A stretch of DNA of 64,000 nucleotides from Casuarius casuarius (Eukaryota > Chordata > Aves > Casuariiformes > Casuariidae), in contig PTFA01000196.1 of the NCBI GenBank assembly GCA_003342895.1, positions 1,638,700-1,702,699 on the forward strand. The letters run 5' to 3'. A model generated the notes under the pieces. It worked only from the letters and a program-made list of their open reading frames with translations, ran no database searches and had not been told where the DNA came from. Within the stretch, counting starts at the first letter, position 1, and each line of letters opens with the position of its first letter. Shown one piece after another: positions 43,101 to 49,985 of the stretch. The translations under genes and the position numbers were made by a program.

Positions 43101-44647
43101 ATGGAGTGCTGCTGACATGTTCTGTCTTGGCTTTGGCATTTTAAACACATTCTGAACTTAACTTGTATTAGATGTAATAATGTTACTTATAAGTACTTAT
43201 AAGTTACTTATAAGTAACTACTGAAACTAAACAGAGGCTGGCAAATCAAGTTACTATGCTAAGAAAAAAAAAAAAAAAGGTAATAAAACTCCATAAATCA
43301 GGTGAACATAAAATTTCCTGTCTATTACCTTTTGAAACATTTGTATGGATAACTAACAGCTCTTTCATCAATTCCATCAGCCCTTCATTTGGCCTGTTAA
43401 TTTCTTTCACCTTGCAACTAGCAAACAATCCAGACTTGTATAGCTTCCTATGACTAAGTGCAACATATGAATTTATCTTGCAGAATAAAAGCCCACAGGC
43501 CAAAGGAGATGACAGCAACAACTCGGAACTGGGCTCACTGCGTGAAGAGGAGGAAGTTTCTGAAGCTGATAACCGGGAAAAGGAGATTCTCATTGATCGC
43601 ATACAGTCAATAAAAGAAGAAAAGTAAGTCACAGCTTTGAAAAACCTTTATCTCTGTACCTCATGCCCTTTGCCTTTGGAGGTAATACAGATAGTAAAGC
43701 AGTATACTTTTTTTGTCCAAAATGATCTAGTTAATTACATTCTGTAGACTTTTGTGAAGGTGGAAAGCAAAATGCAAAGGACTAGACAAAGGAAGATGCC
43801 ATAAGAATTATTACTTGATGACTAGATGCAGGAAAGGTTACTTCTAAAATCTATGCTGCTTAAAGTTGCTCATATCTGAGACATTGTCTCCTGGAGTGCT
43901 ACAATCTCTTTTTGATGTAGGGAAGATATAACCTATCGATTACCTGAGCTTGATCAGAGAGGCTCTGATGAGGAAAATGTAGACTCCGAGACCTCGGCAA
44001 GCACAGAGAGCCTGCTAGATGATAGAACAGGACGGATGGATACCGAAGGTCAGTATTAAGGTAGTGTGTGCTTTTGTTTTTTTATTCTACATATTTTACT
44101 GCATACAGCCAGATGACTGTGTGTTTTCTGGTCACAGTTGCTTGTGTCAAGTTCCTTTTTTATGCATGCCTTTAGCATCTAAGTATCTTTTTTCTTTAAA
44201 GGAATTACTTTTTCTGGATTACGCTGCCATGCTCGGAGCTCCAGCATGCCTGCCAAAGACACTTGCAGAGTGCCTTCCCTTTCGCAAGCCTCTTCAAATT
44301 CTTCCCTTGCATCCCTGGCTTCAAGACGCCGATCATCTTTAACACTGGCCAAGATTAAAGTGCCCCGTCGAACTCCAGTGATGCCAACAGCAAATATAAA
44401 ACTTCCTCCTGGGATTTTCAAATGTACAGAATCCCAGGGCAGGACTTCAGCTAATGAAGAGTCTCAAATAATTGTGAGACGAAGGGAGCAGCCAGCAAGG
44501 CGAACTGATAAAATCCACTCTGTATACATTGCACAAGGGTCAGCAATGGCCCACGCTCAGGAACTCTTGGACGAATATGAACCAACAGCAAAAGTAAAAC
44601 GGAGGTTTTCGGACCCATACTCTCACATTCCCTGTACAGAGAAGTGA
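9324..44647 (+). CDS. MYO9B: Unconventional myosin-IXb (motor plus RhoGAP), 40 coding exons
   Basis: Single-headed, actin-based motor whose tail carries a RhoGAP domain that turns off Rho GTPases; family knowledge places it in the cytosol and at dynamic actin. Exons that I placed: 9324-10160, 17968-18062, 19553-19615, 19876-19975, 20126-20226, 20479-20608, 21101-21190, 21605-21721, 22009-22143, 24075-24196, 24822-24963, 25243-25438, 26039-26114, 27815-27925, 28892-28931, 29421-29543, 30004-30084, 30278-30388, 30960-31082, 31583-31732, 31816-31982, 32364-33326, 33870-33936, 34320-34450, 35147-35304, 35474-35664, 36100-36198, 36726-36902, 37393-37434, 37971-38082, 38259-38329, 38809-39001, 39326-39454, 40093-40198, 41027-41158, 42311-42434, 42898-42945, 43484-43623, 43921-44048, 44202-44647. 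All junctions are GT-AG, phases agree throughout, and the sum is 6567 nt (2188 codons plus TGA), close to the human length of about 2157. Domains in order: RA about 15-114, motor about 145-940, IQ 951-1040, C1 1653-1701, RhoGAP about 1717-1905. The motor keeps its P-loop and both switches, and the GAP keeps its arginine finger. No frameshift or missing key residue is seen. The start codon has A at -3 and matches the family N-terminus. Confidence 0.96.
17968..22143 (+). CDS. MYO9B: MYO9B motor exons 2-9: switch I to switch II
   Basis: Eight exons: 17968-18062, 19553-19615, 19876-19975, 20126-20226, 20479-20608, 21101-21190, 21605-21721 and 22009-22143. Switch I reads [10 protein letters not shown] at residues 289-298, where the SSR core contacts nucleotide. 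Switch II reads DIFGFEDF at 519-526. The segment also carries [14 protein letters not shown], the [20 protein letters not shown] relay region and the conserved [13 protein letters not shown] helix. All catalytic signatures are intact. The introns contain no other supported feature. Confidence 0.95.
23775..23935 (-). repeat. CR1-like dispersed repeat fragment, antisense to MYO9B
   Basis: The block at 23881-23927 reads GTAGACCTTTGATCTGACCC, AGTATG and then a CTGTTCTTAT-like end. This is the reverse complement of a widespread sauropsid repeat end (AGAAC..CCATACTGGGTCAGACC..AGGTCC) as I remember it. The left boundary is approximate. It lies in the intron between 22143 and 24075. Confidence 0.5.
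24075..26114 (+). CDS. MYO9B: MYO9B motor exons 10-13, up to loop 2
   Basis: Exons 24075-24196, 24822-24963, 25243-25438 and 26039-26114. The first three encode strongly conserved upper 50-kDa sequence (for example the block ending [11 protein letters not shown], then FPHAT, and [20 protein letters not shown]). The 76-nt exon 26039-26114 begins the class IX loop 2 insertion. It is poorly conserved, rich in R, P and Q, and ends in split codon CG (phase 2). Confidence 0.94.
25720..25749. repeat. Tandem duplication, 15-nt unit
   Basis: Two perfect copies of GGTACTGCTAGTTCT side by side in the intron after MYO9B exon 12. Likely a replication-slippage product. Confidence 0.85.
26656..26745 (+). 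CDS. MYO9B: MYO9B in-frame cassette exon in motor loop 2 (probable alternative exon)
   Basis: The exon has a good acceptor (TTCCTTTTGCAG) and a consensus donor (AA|GTAAGT), and is exactly 90 nt. It enters and leaves in phase 2. Skipping joins CG to A (Arg); inclusion gives CGC and AAA at the two junctions. Both isoforms therefore stay in frame. The 30 added residues, starting [10 protein letters not shown] and ending ENKK, contain five Asp and three Glu against two Lys, so the cassette is strongly acidic. It sits at about residue 735 inside the loop 2 insertion, a surface that contacts actin in class IX myosins. I do not recall this segment in the mammalian protein. Exon status is well supported by splice sites and phase; optional use is inferred. 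Confidence 0.75.
27815..31082 (+). CDS. MYO9B: MYO9B motor exons 14-19: actin-binding region and converter
   Basis: Exons 27815-27925, 28892-28931, 29421-29543, 30004-30084, 30278-30388 and 30960-31082. They encode the end of loop 2 ([13 protein letters not shown]), then a lysine-rich actin-contact segment [16 protein letters not shown], the SH1-like helix region [12 protein letters not shown], the relay-converter block [19 protein letters not shown] and the converter ending YYQIGKTK. The sequence is nearly identical to mammalian MYO9B in this stretch. Confidence 0.95.
28663..28694. repeat. T-run followed by A-run
   Basis: Nine T then about 23 A in the intron before MYO9B exon 15. The long A tract could be the tail of an old retroelement, but no body is recognisable. 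Confidence 0.7.
29856..29897. repeat. Tandem duplication, 21-nt unit
   Basis: Two adjacent copies of a unit beginning TATTGGATGAAA and ending AGGATTTG, differing at one base (T or C), in the intron between MYO9B exons 16 and 17. Confidence 0.85.
31583..31982 (+). CDS. MYO9B: MYO9B exons 20-21: lever arm with four IQ motifs
   Basis: Exons 31583-31732 (150 nt) and 31816-31982 (167 nt) are separated by a short 83-nt intron. Four calmodulin-type IQ repeats are recognisable at about residues 952-974 ([16 protein letters not shown]), 975-997, 998-1020 ([16 protein letters not shown]) and 1019-1040. These are expected to bind calmodulin light chains. Confidence 0.94.
32364..33326 (+). CDS. MYO9B: MYO9B large tail exon (exon 22)
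   Basis: This 963-nt exon encodes about residues 1037-1358. It starts with a charged helix ([14 protein letters not shown], likely continuing the lever as coiled or single alpha helix). A low-complexity tail rich in S, E, K and P follows. The island [15 protein letters not shown] is also conserved in mammals and is likely a phosphorylation or binding segment. The splice donor lies inside CTAGAG|TAAG, so an apparent TAA at 33328 is intronic and not a stop. Confidence 0.93.
33870..37434 (+). CDS. MYO9B: MYO9B tail exons 23-29
   Basis: Exons 33870-33936, 34320-34450, 35147-35304, 35474-35664, 36100-36198, 36726-36902 and 37393-37434. The first three are poorly conserved and serine/lysine-rich. 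From 35474 onward conservation rises ([15 protein letters not shown], then [23 protein letters not shown], then [11 protein letters not shown] and [12 protein letters not shown]). The last, 42-nt exon encodes a basic patch ([14 protein letters not shown]) just before the C1 domain. The intron between 34451 and 35146 carries a repeat fragment. Confidence 0.92.
34705..34915 (+). repeat. CR1-like dispersed repeat fragment, sense to MYO9B
   Basis: Sequence from about 34705 reads AAGAACTACCATACAGGCTC, then AGACTGAAGGTCCATCTAGT. Further on are motifs such as CCCAGCTTCTGGCA, as in the same repeat family seen inverted near 23.9 kb. The copy is diverged and its ends are approximate. It lies in the intron between 34450 and 35147. 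Confidence 0.55.
37971..38329 (+). CDS. MYO9B: MYO9B exons 30-31: C1 zinc finger
   Basis: Exons 37971-38082 and 38259-38329. The ligand pattern H-x12-C-x2-C-x12-C-x2-C-x4-H-x2-C-x7-C can be read at residues 1653-1701 (HVFASY...SCEHC...[14 protein letters not shown]...SSC). The finger is therefore intact and should bind two zinc ions. Class IX C1 domains are usually considered atypical for diacylglycerol binding; that is family knowledge and is not visible here. Confidence 0.94.
38809..42434 (+). CDS. MYO9B: MYO9B exons 32-36: RhoGAP domain
   Basis: Exons 38809-39001, 39326-39454, 40093-40198, 41027-41158 and 42311-42434. The GAP signature [13 protein letters not shown] contains the catalytic arginine finger at R1754. 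Further family blocks are [33 protein letters not shown] and [12 protein letters not shown]. The domain stimulates GTP hydrolysis by Rho proteins. All hallmark residues are present. Confidence 0.95.
42898..44647 (+). CDS. MYO9B: MYO9B C-terminal exons 37-40
   Basis: Exons 42898-42945, 43484-43623, 43921-44048 and 44202-44647 (TGA at 44645). The 48-nt exon 37 encodes 16 residues ([16 protein letters not shown]), matches the mammalian protein and is a multiple of three, so it could be skipped without a frameshift. Exon 38 ends in a charged helix ([17 protein letters not shown]). Exon 39 has an acidic stretch ([14 protein letters not shown]). The last exon has conserved basic and proline islands ([16 protein letters not shown], then RRREQPARR) and a final RRFSDP, which resembles a phosphoserine docking motif. 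Confidence 0.93.
43182..43218. repeat. Array of palindromic ACTTATAAGT units
   Basis: Three copies of the self-complementary decamer ACTTATAAGT, flanked by GTT and AAC, make a nearly perfect 37-nt inverted repeat. It lies in the intron between MYO9B exons 37 and 38. Confidence 0.8.
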
Positions 44648-45120
44648 AATATTTAAGCTGTCTGGATTCTTTTTGAAGTTGACTGCAGCTTTGGCTTTAA
44701 CCCTTTGAAGGCTGTGAACTTGTTCATGTTCTTTTAAATGGCTGCTAGGGAGGCAGTTTGGAAATGTACAGTACTGTAAGGGTTAAACAAGGTTGTCTAA
44801 AACAAATAATATTCCTCACTTTAAATTAAAACCCTACCAAGAAAGTAGAACATAAATCTACATTGAGTACAACACATGGGTTGAGCATACAGAAGAAATT
44901 AATGGCCCCAAATCTGCTGCCGTGCCTTTTTGTATTTGCCTTACGATGGACTCTAATAGGACCAACGGTGAATTTGGGTCAATGTGTGTTGCCTTAATTT
45001 TTTTTATGTTTTTTATGACAACTTTCTGTGTGGTTTACAGAACTGTTATTGTTGTAATAGCCTTAACCAAGACCAAAATATCTAAAAACGTTTATTAATA
45101 CATTGCACTTTTTAAAAATA
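44648..45120 (+). other. MYO9B: MYO9B 3'UTR (end uncertain)
   Basis: AT-rich sequence follows the TGA. An ATTAAA is at 44825-44830 without an obvious GU-rich follower. A T-rich run (about 44998-45020) and a variant signal AATACA at 45097-45102 lie just before the CpG-rich USE1 promoter begins. No canonical AATAAA is present, so the cleavage site cannot be fixed from the sequence. Confidence 0.45.
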
Positions 45121-45239
45121 CATGCGTTAGGTTATCCATGTCCTCTTGCCAGTGTCTGCCTTTTCTAGGGAACAAGTTCTTGGGAATTGCGTATCTTTGC
45201 TGTTCCGAGGAAGCGCTAACAGCAAGCCGTGTCACGGTG

Positions 45240-46080
45240 AAGCATTTCGGTGCTGTTTGCGTGCACGGCGCTGCGTCTTCCCCTGACGCCTGCCTCTGGG
45301 CCCAGCCCGGTCCCGCGTCCCCCAGTTTGTTTCTGTGTGGGGACATCCCCAAGGATGAGGCGCAGCAACGCGTAATATGCCTCGGAGCAGCCGGCCGTGC
45401 CCAGACCCTGTGCAGAGTTGGGCTAAATCGCTGCTGTCTCCAATTCTGAAGTGGTGAAGGTGCAGCAGCACCCGTGGGAGCGTTAGTCACAGCCACCGCT
45501 GTGCGTGCTCCAGCCAGCGCCAGCCGCGGGGGCTCCTAGCAGCAGCTCCCTCCCCCCCCCCGCCTTTTTTTCCCCTTTAAAAATTGCAATTTTTTATAAA
45601 ACGTCCCCGGGAGCAGGGCGGGGCGAGGTGCTCGCGGTCTCTCCACACACCCCGCCCCGCCCCCGCCCCGCCCCAAGATGGCGCCCGCCGCCCCGGAAGC
45701 GGCGCTTGAGGCGGCTTCCGGCGGCGAGCGGCGGCCATGGCGGCGACGCGGCTGGAGCTGAACCTGATGCGGCTGCTGAGCCGGTGCGAGGCGCTGGCGG
45801 CCGAGCGGCGGGACCCCGAGGAGTGGCGGCTGGAGAAGGTGAGGCGCCCGGCCGGCGCTGCCGGGAGCGGGGCTTCGCGTCCCCGAGGCGCCGACGGGCC
45901 TCTGCGGGCCTGACGGCCGGTCTGTGCTCAGCGCTGCGCTCACGGGCCTCTCTCTCCGCAGTACGTGGCGGCTCTGGAGGACATGCTGCGCGAGCTGAAG
46001 AAGCAGGCCAGGTGAGGCGCCCCCACCCTCGGGGGGAGGACGAGGGTCCCCGGCGGTCGCCGTGGCCTCCTGGTTGTCAC
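45240..46080. promoter_or_regulatory. CpG island and promoter of USE1
   Basis: GC- and CpG-dense block, in contrast to the AT-rich surroundings, spanning upstream sequence, exon 1, intron 1 and exon 2 of USE1. GC-box-like runs (CCCCGCCCCGCCCC) lie just upstream of a YY1-like motif CAAGATGGCG (45674-45683) and ETS-like CCGGAAG. This is typical of a TATA-less housekeeping promoter. The transcription start probably lies near 45.67-45.73 kb (inference). Confidence 0.75.
45678..45761 (+). promoter_or_regulatory. Out-of-frame upstream ATG overlapping the USE1 start
   Basis: An ATG inside the YY1-like motif opens a frame two bases off the USE1 frame. It runs across the real ATG at 45737 and ends at a TGA (45759-45761). 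It matters only for transcripts starting upstream of 45678; YY1-type promoters often start at or after the motif, so many mRNAs may lack it. Confidence 0.35.
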
Positions 46081-48999
46081 TGTTGTTTTGTTTTGTTTTT
46101 CCCCCCAATTCTTGCAGCAAGCCTGCCCCAGAACTGCTGAATGAATACTCCCGCAAAGTGGACTTCCTAAAGGGACTCTTAGAAGCTGAAAAATTGGTAA
46201 GATATATTATTTCAGCTTGAAAAGACTCTGAGAAGTACTCTCTGCTTACATTATCATACTGTCTTGTTTCTATGTCTTTATCTTATCTCTCAAAATAACA
46301 CTTGTTATAATCTTATCAGGTAGCTTGTAAAAATATGAATAAATACATTGGGCTTTGTGTCTTTTAAAAAAAGAAAGTGGCGTATGAAATTCAGAACTCC
46401 TCCTTTTCAAAAATACGTTAGAATATGTCTTCCTCTGTCCTCCTCACCTCTGTGATGTGAGGTACAGTGGCAGGCATTGTCCGTTTGGTTTAACACGTCT
46501 TTTGTATGGCACCATGCGCATCTGGAGAGCTATGAAAGGCCAATAATCCGTGCTGCAGTTAGTCTGGATACGGCCAGTGCTGTTGTCCAGGCTTATGTCA
46601 CTGTTCTGCAGGAAGCAGCTGTGGAAGTACTCCCTGAATCCTTGTTGGTCATACATCCAGGTGATCTCACTCTGCTGATTGTGATGTTCATGACTTTTTC
46701 TTGCTTTTTTCCCTGCTCTTAGTCATCATCAACTGAAAAGGCGCTGGCTAATCAGTTCTTGGCCCCTGGACGTACCCCTACAACAATCAAAGAGAGAACC
46801 CCAGCCACCAAAACAGTTCATCTGCAGACAAAGGCTCGTTGCACAGGCAAGATGAGGAGTGAGCTGCTTGGTACAGTATGTTCTGGTGCTGCTGTTTCTT
46901 TATTGCTAGTTTATAGGTTGTCTTTTGTGGCATTCCCCTGCCTTTGGTAGTTGTGCCTCCCATGTGTCTCGGGCTGGGTGGGGAGTCTGCTTTTTTTGGT
47001 TTGGCTAAGTACCAGGCGCAGGGACTATGCTGGGCCTGGGAGACTGTCTTTCATCATATTGTATGCACCTTCTCAATGGCCTTGTGTAATCTTCTGTTTC
47101 TTTTCTCTTTCTGCCTCCCCAGGATCCCTCAGCTATCAATGGTAAGCGTAAGCTGTTGTTTTTTCTCACTTTAGATGACCGAGTCTTGCAGGGAGAGGAA
47201 GAGAGGAAGGTCAGGCATTAGACAAAGTGTACCTTAAGTTAGCAGCTCACAATCTTGGAACTTTTATTTCCAAGGTAGCAAATGAAACACGCTAAAGTAG
47301 CTGAAAGCACAAGTGCCATTAATAGTACAGCAGCAGGGATTTGCAGGAACCCATTTTGCTAGAATTCATGCGGAAGCAGACATTCTAATTATAGAACTAG
47401 CCAGGACAATTTAGGCTTATTATTGCTCCTGTTCTTTCTGCTTGGACCAAATCACATGTTCAATTNCTCTTAAATAGACAGCCATGTTATTCATGTAGGC
47501 AACCGGTAGGAATTAATTTACCATTTCCATAGCTACTATTAAAGTGGCTGGAGCTAGGCCAGCCTAATGCGTCCTGAAAGAGAACACCAGGACACACAAG
47601 CTTAAACCATGCCCTCAGGGATGTGATTCATCTGTGTGGGTTTTGTGGGTTCTTTTTTTTCCTTCAACCATATGTATGATGTTACGCATTGTCCTTTCTC
47701 CGGGGAAAGCAGATAGGCATTTGAAATCTGGCTGATGTAGAGGACCAAGTGGGAATAAATCTTTGGACATCTAAAAATCCCTTACAGAAGACTTGTTTCT
47801 TCAGCTTCTGATTGCATGGGAATTTATAAACTGCTCTAATACATATTTAACTTTTTTTTTTTCTTTTCCCCCCAGATTCTGAGGAGTTGAATGTAAGGAA
47901 GAGGAAGTAAGTCAAAGTTTCACATTCTAACGATTCATGCTTTGGAAACTGCTTTCCCAAAGCTCTTTTTATCATAGATGCACTTCTGTTTGAGTGAAAT
48001 CTAGTGCCTGTTTGTAGAAACCTAACTATGAATGACTTCAGGTGACTTGACAAGAAAAAAAGAACAGTTAAGAGATGTACAACCTGGGGAAGCATTGGGA
48101 GAACAGCTCACCAAGATGCATAAATCTCCAACTTTTTCCCTTGTGTTCTTGCAGAGGCCTTGCATCTGATGAGAAGCAGTCTGCAGTTGAGCTAGATGCT
48201 GTGTTGCAACGCCATCAGGATATGCAGGAGAAGTTAGCTGAAGAAATGCTAAGTTTGGCTCGCAGTCTGAAAAACAACACTCTGGCTGCACAGAATGTGA
48301 TAAAACAAGATAACCAGGTAGCGTGTATTACAGTGGTAGGCGCCCAGTTTAGCGACCTAGATTACTGAAGTGCTGATGCATTAATTACAATGCATGTAAT
48401 TAGCTTCTAGATGGGATTAGAGTAGGGAATGTTGCAGGCAATACCTGTCTGCCTTCTATGGGACAGTTGAACTTTTCCTCTGTTGCAAGAAAAAAGTGGT
48501 CAGAACTTTCAAAGCTGATTGAAGCTGAAAGGAGTCTGACTTCAGGAGCTGGTAAGCTTCTATAAATGTTACTGTATTTGTGGAACTGCTGGTATTTCAC
48601 TTTGAAAATTAGAACTTCTTTAAAAATTAAGTCCTGAACCCATTTGTAAGGACCTTGTTTTTACAACTTAGTCACAAGTAGTGCAGTAGTCTCCACTGAA
48701 AGGAGAGCTCTGTGTTCAGGTTCTGTCCAGCAGTTAGGTCAAGTGCTGCTGATGCCCTTAGTGTGTTTTCTCCCTGTATGTCTACTGACGCAGCATTTGT
48801 TCTCTTTGTTCCCCAGACTTTATCACATTCCCTCAGAATGGCAGACCAGAACTTTGAGAAGCTCAAGGATGAATCTGACCGCCTTGAACAGCATGCAAAG
48901 AAATCAGTCAACTGGCTACTTTGGATAATGTTAATTGTAGTTTGTTTTATATTCATCAGTATGATCCTCTTTATCAGAATTTTCCCCAAACTAAAATGA
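45737..48999 (+). CDS. USE1: Vesicle transport protein USE1 (ER SNARE)
   Basis: SNARE of the ER membrane that works with syntaxin-18, SEC20 and SEC22B in Golgi-to-ER retrograde fusion (family knowledge). Exons: 45737-45838, 45962-46011, 46118-46196, 46723-46875, 47123-47141, 47876-47906, 48155-48317, 48817-48999. All are GT-AG, phases agree, and the total is 780 nt or 259 residues, the same length as human USE1. An N-terminal helical region ([20 protein letters not shown], then [16 protein letters not shown]) is followed by a divergent linker and the SNARE helix at about 160-225 ([20 protein letters not shown]...[10 protein letters not shown]...LEQH). A C-terminal anchor follows at about 230-254 ([20 protein letters not shown]), ending FPKLK, as in a tail-anchored protein. 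The central layer appears to be an Asp (in KQDNQ), as reported for this family. The start ATG has a GCGGCC context and aligns with the conserved RLELNL start region. The N-terminus is a few residues shorter than human, balanced by the linker exon. Confidence 0.96.
47123..47141 (+). CDS. USE1: USE1 19-nt microexon (exon 5)
   Basis: A pyrimidine-rich acceptor ending CCCCAG, then 19 nt encoding DPSAIN plus one base, then donor G|GTAAGC. Without it, phase would shift from 0 to needing 1, and exon 6 would be misread, so it is required for the frame. It lies in the divergent linker before the SNARE helix. Confidence 0.85.
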
Positions 49000-49985
49000 T
49001 TTTTTACAACTGCCAGAAGTGACAGTTGGAAAGTTCGCCTGATATGATATATGCTACCTTGCAATGACGTTGATTATTGACAATCTGTCACCTATCATGT
49101 CCCAAAAGAGGCCAGCCAAGGCCTACCCTTGCATCTCTTTCTTGTGCCACCACTGGATTCAGTGAACGATTTCATGGGGAAGATTTGCTGGGCTTGGATA
49201 TTTGGTTATTTCTTTTACTTAGTTAATATTGTTGCCTATTTCTTGAGAAAAGAACTGGGATGAAGATGGCAGATTACACTGAGCTCCTAAAAAGTTCCTT
49301 AGAGAGGTGCTATCCTCTGTCTTTTTCATGCAGTTGTGTCAAACACTATGACTCCTCTAAAAGGAGTTTTACTCGATACAAATTTAAATAAGTCAGTTGA
49401 AGTCATATGATTTTTCCTGTGTTTACAGCTCTCCTGTACTGAACCAGGGCCGTGCTGCAAACAGGATACTTGATGACAAAGGTTATGCACGTATACCACT
49501 GTAGGGTATAGGAACAGAAAGCTGCCGTTGAGTTGCTAGCCTGGCTGAGATTCAGAGTGGTGACAGGTAAAACTAATCTCAGGCTTGCCTTTGTCCCAGA
49601 TGGGTGTTTGTCATTGCAATCTTCCTCAGCTTAGTTACTATAGAAGGGCTGAAGCCGCATGAAGTGTTTGCTTCCCTTTTTGTGTGCACAAATGTTCTCA
49701 GTGAGTCATCGATATATATCGATGCTGTTGTATCAAGAATAGGCTGTGACCCTTGCACTGTGGAGCTGTACACAGAGGACTCTCCATATGGCACGGATCT
49801 CAGCTGTGTGAGTATTGTTTTGCTGTAGAACGAGGGCAGAGGAAGCCGGTGTCTTCAAGATATAAAATATTCAGCTATTATTTTTTGAGACAGACTGTTC
49901 TGGTCAAGAGTGGTCGTGTCAAAACTGTATTCCTAAGAGATCACTGCCGTAAAGCAGAGATGAAATAAATCAGAATGAATACTTG
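49000..49985 (+). other. USE1: USE1 3'UTR
   Basis: No further coding sequence follows the TGA. The first canonical AATAAA downstream is at 49964-49969, followed by GT-rich sequence (GACTGTGTGAGAG, then GTGTTTGTG), so cleavage near 49985 is likely. Later AATAAA motifs (50496-50501, 50777-50782) could serve longer forms. Confidence 0.6.
49964..49969 (+). terminator. Poly(A) signal AATAAA, USE1
   Basis: Canonical hexamer about 965 nt after the stop codon, with a GT-rich downstream element within about 25-45 nt. Confidence 0.6.

Noticed and set aside
43246..43632. 128-codon minus-strand frame
   Set aside because: Antisense shadow of MYO9B exon 38 and its flanks.
45505..46156. Frames of over 200 codons on both strands
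   Set aside because: They run through the USE1 CpG island, where stops are rare. The true frame is the spliced USE1 frame.
46477..46722. Open frame reaching into the USE1 exon 4 acceptor
   Set aside because: It lies in intron 3, ends at the splice site and is not in the USE1 protein.
48672..49064. 130-codon minus-strand frame
   Set aside because: Antisense of the USE1 last exon (membrane anchor).
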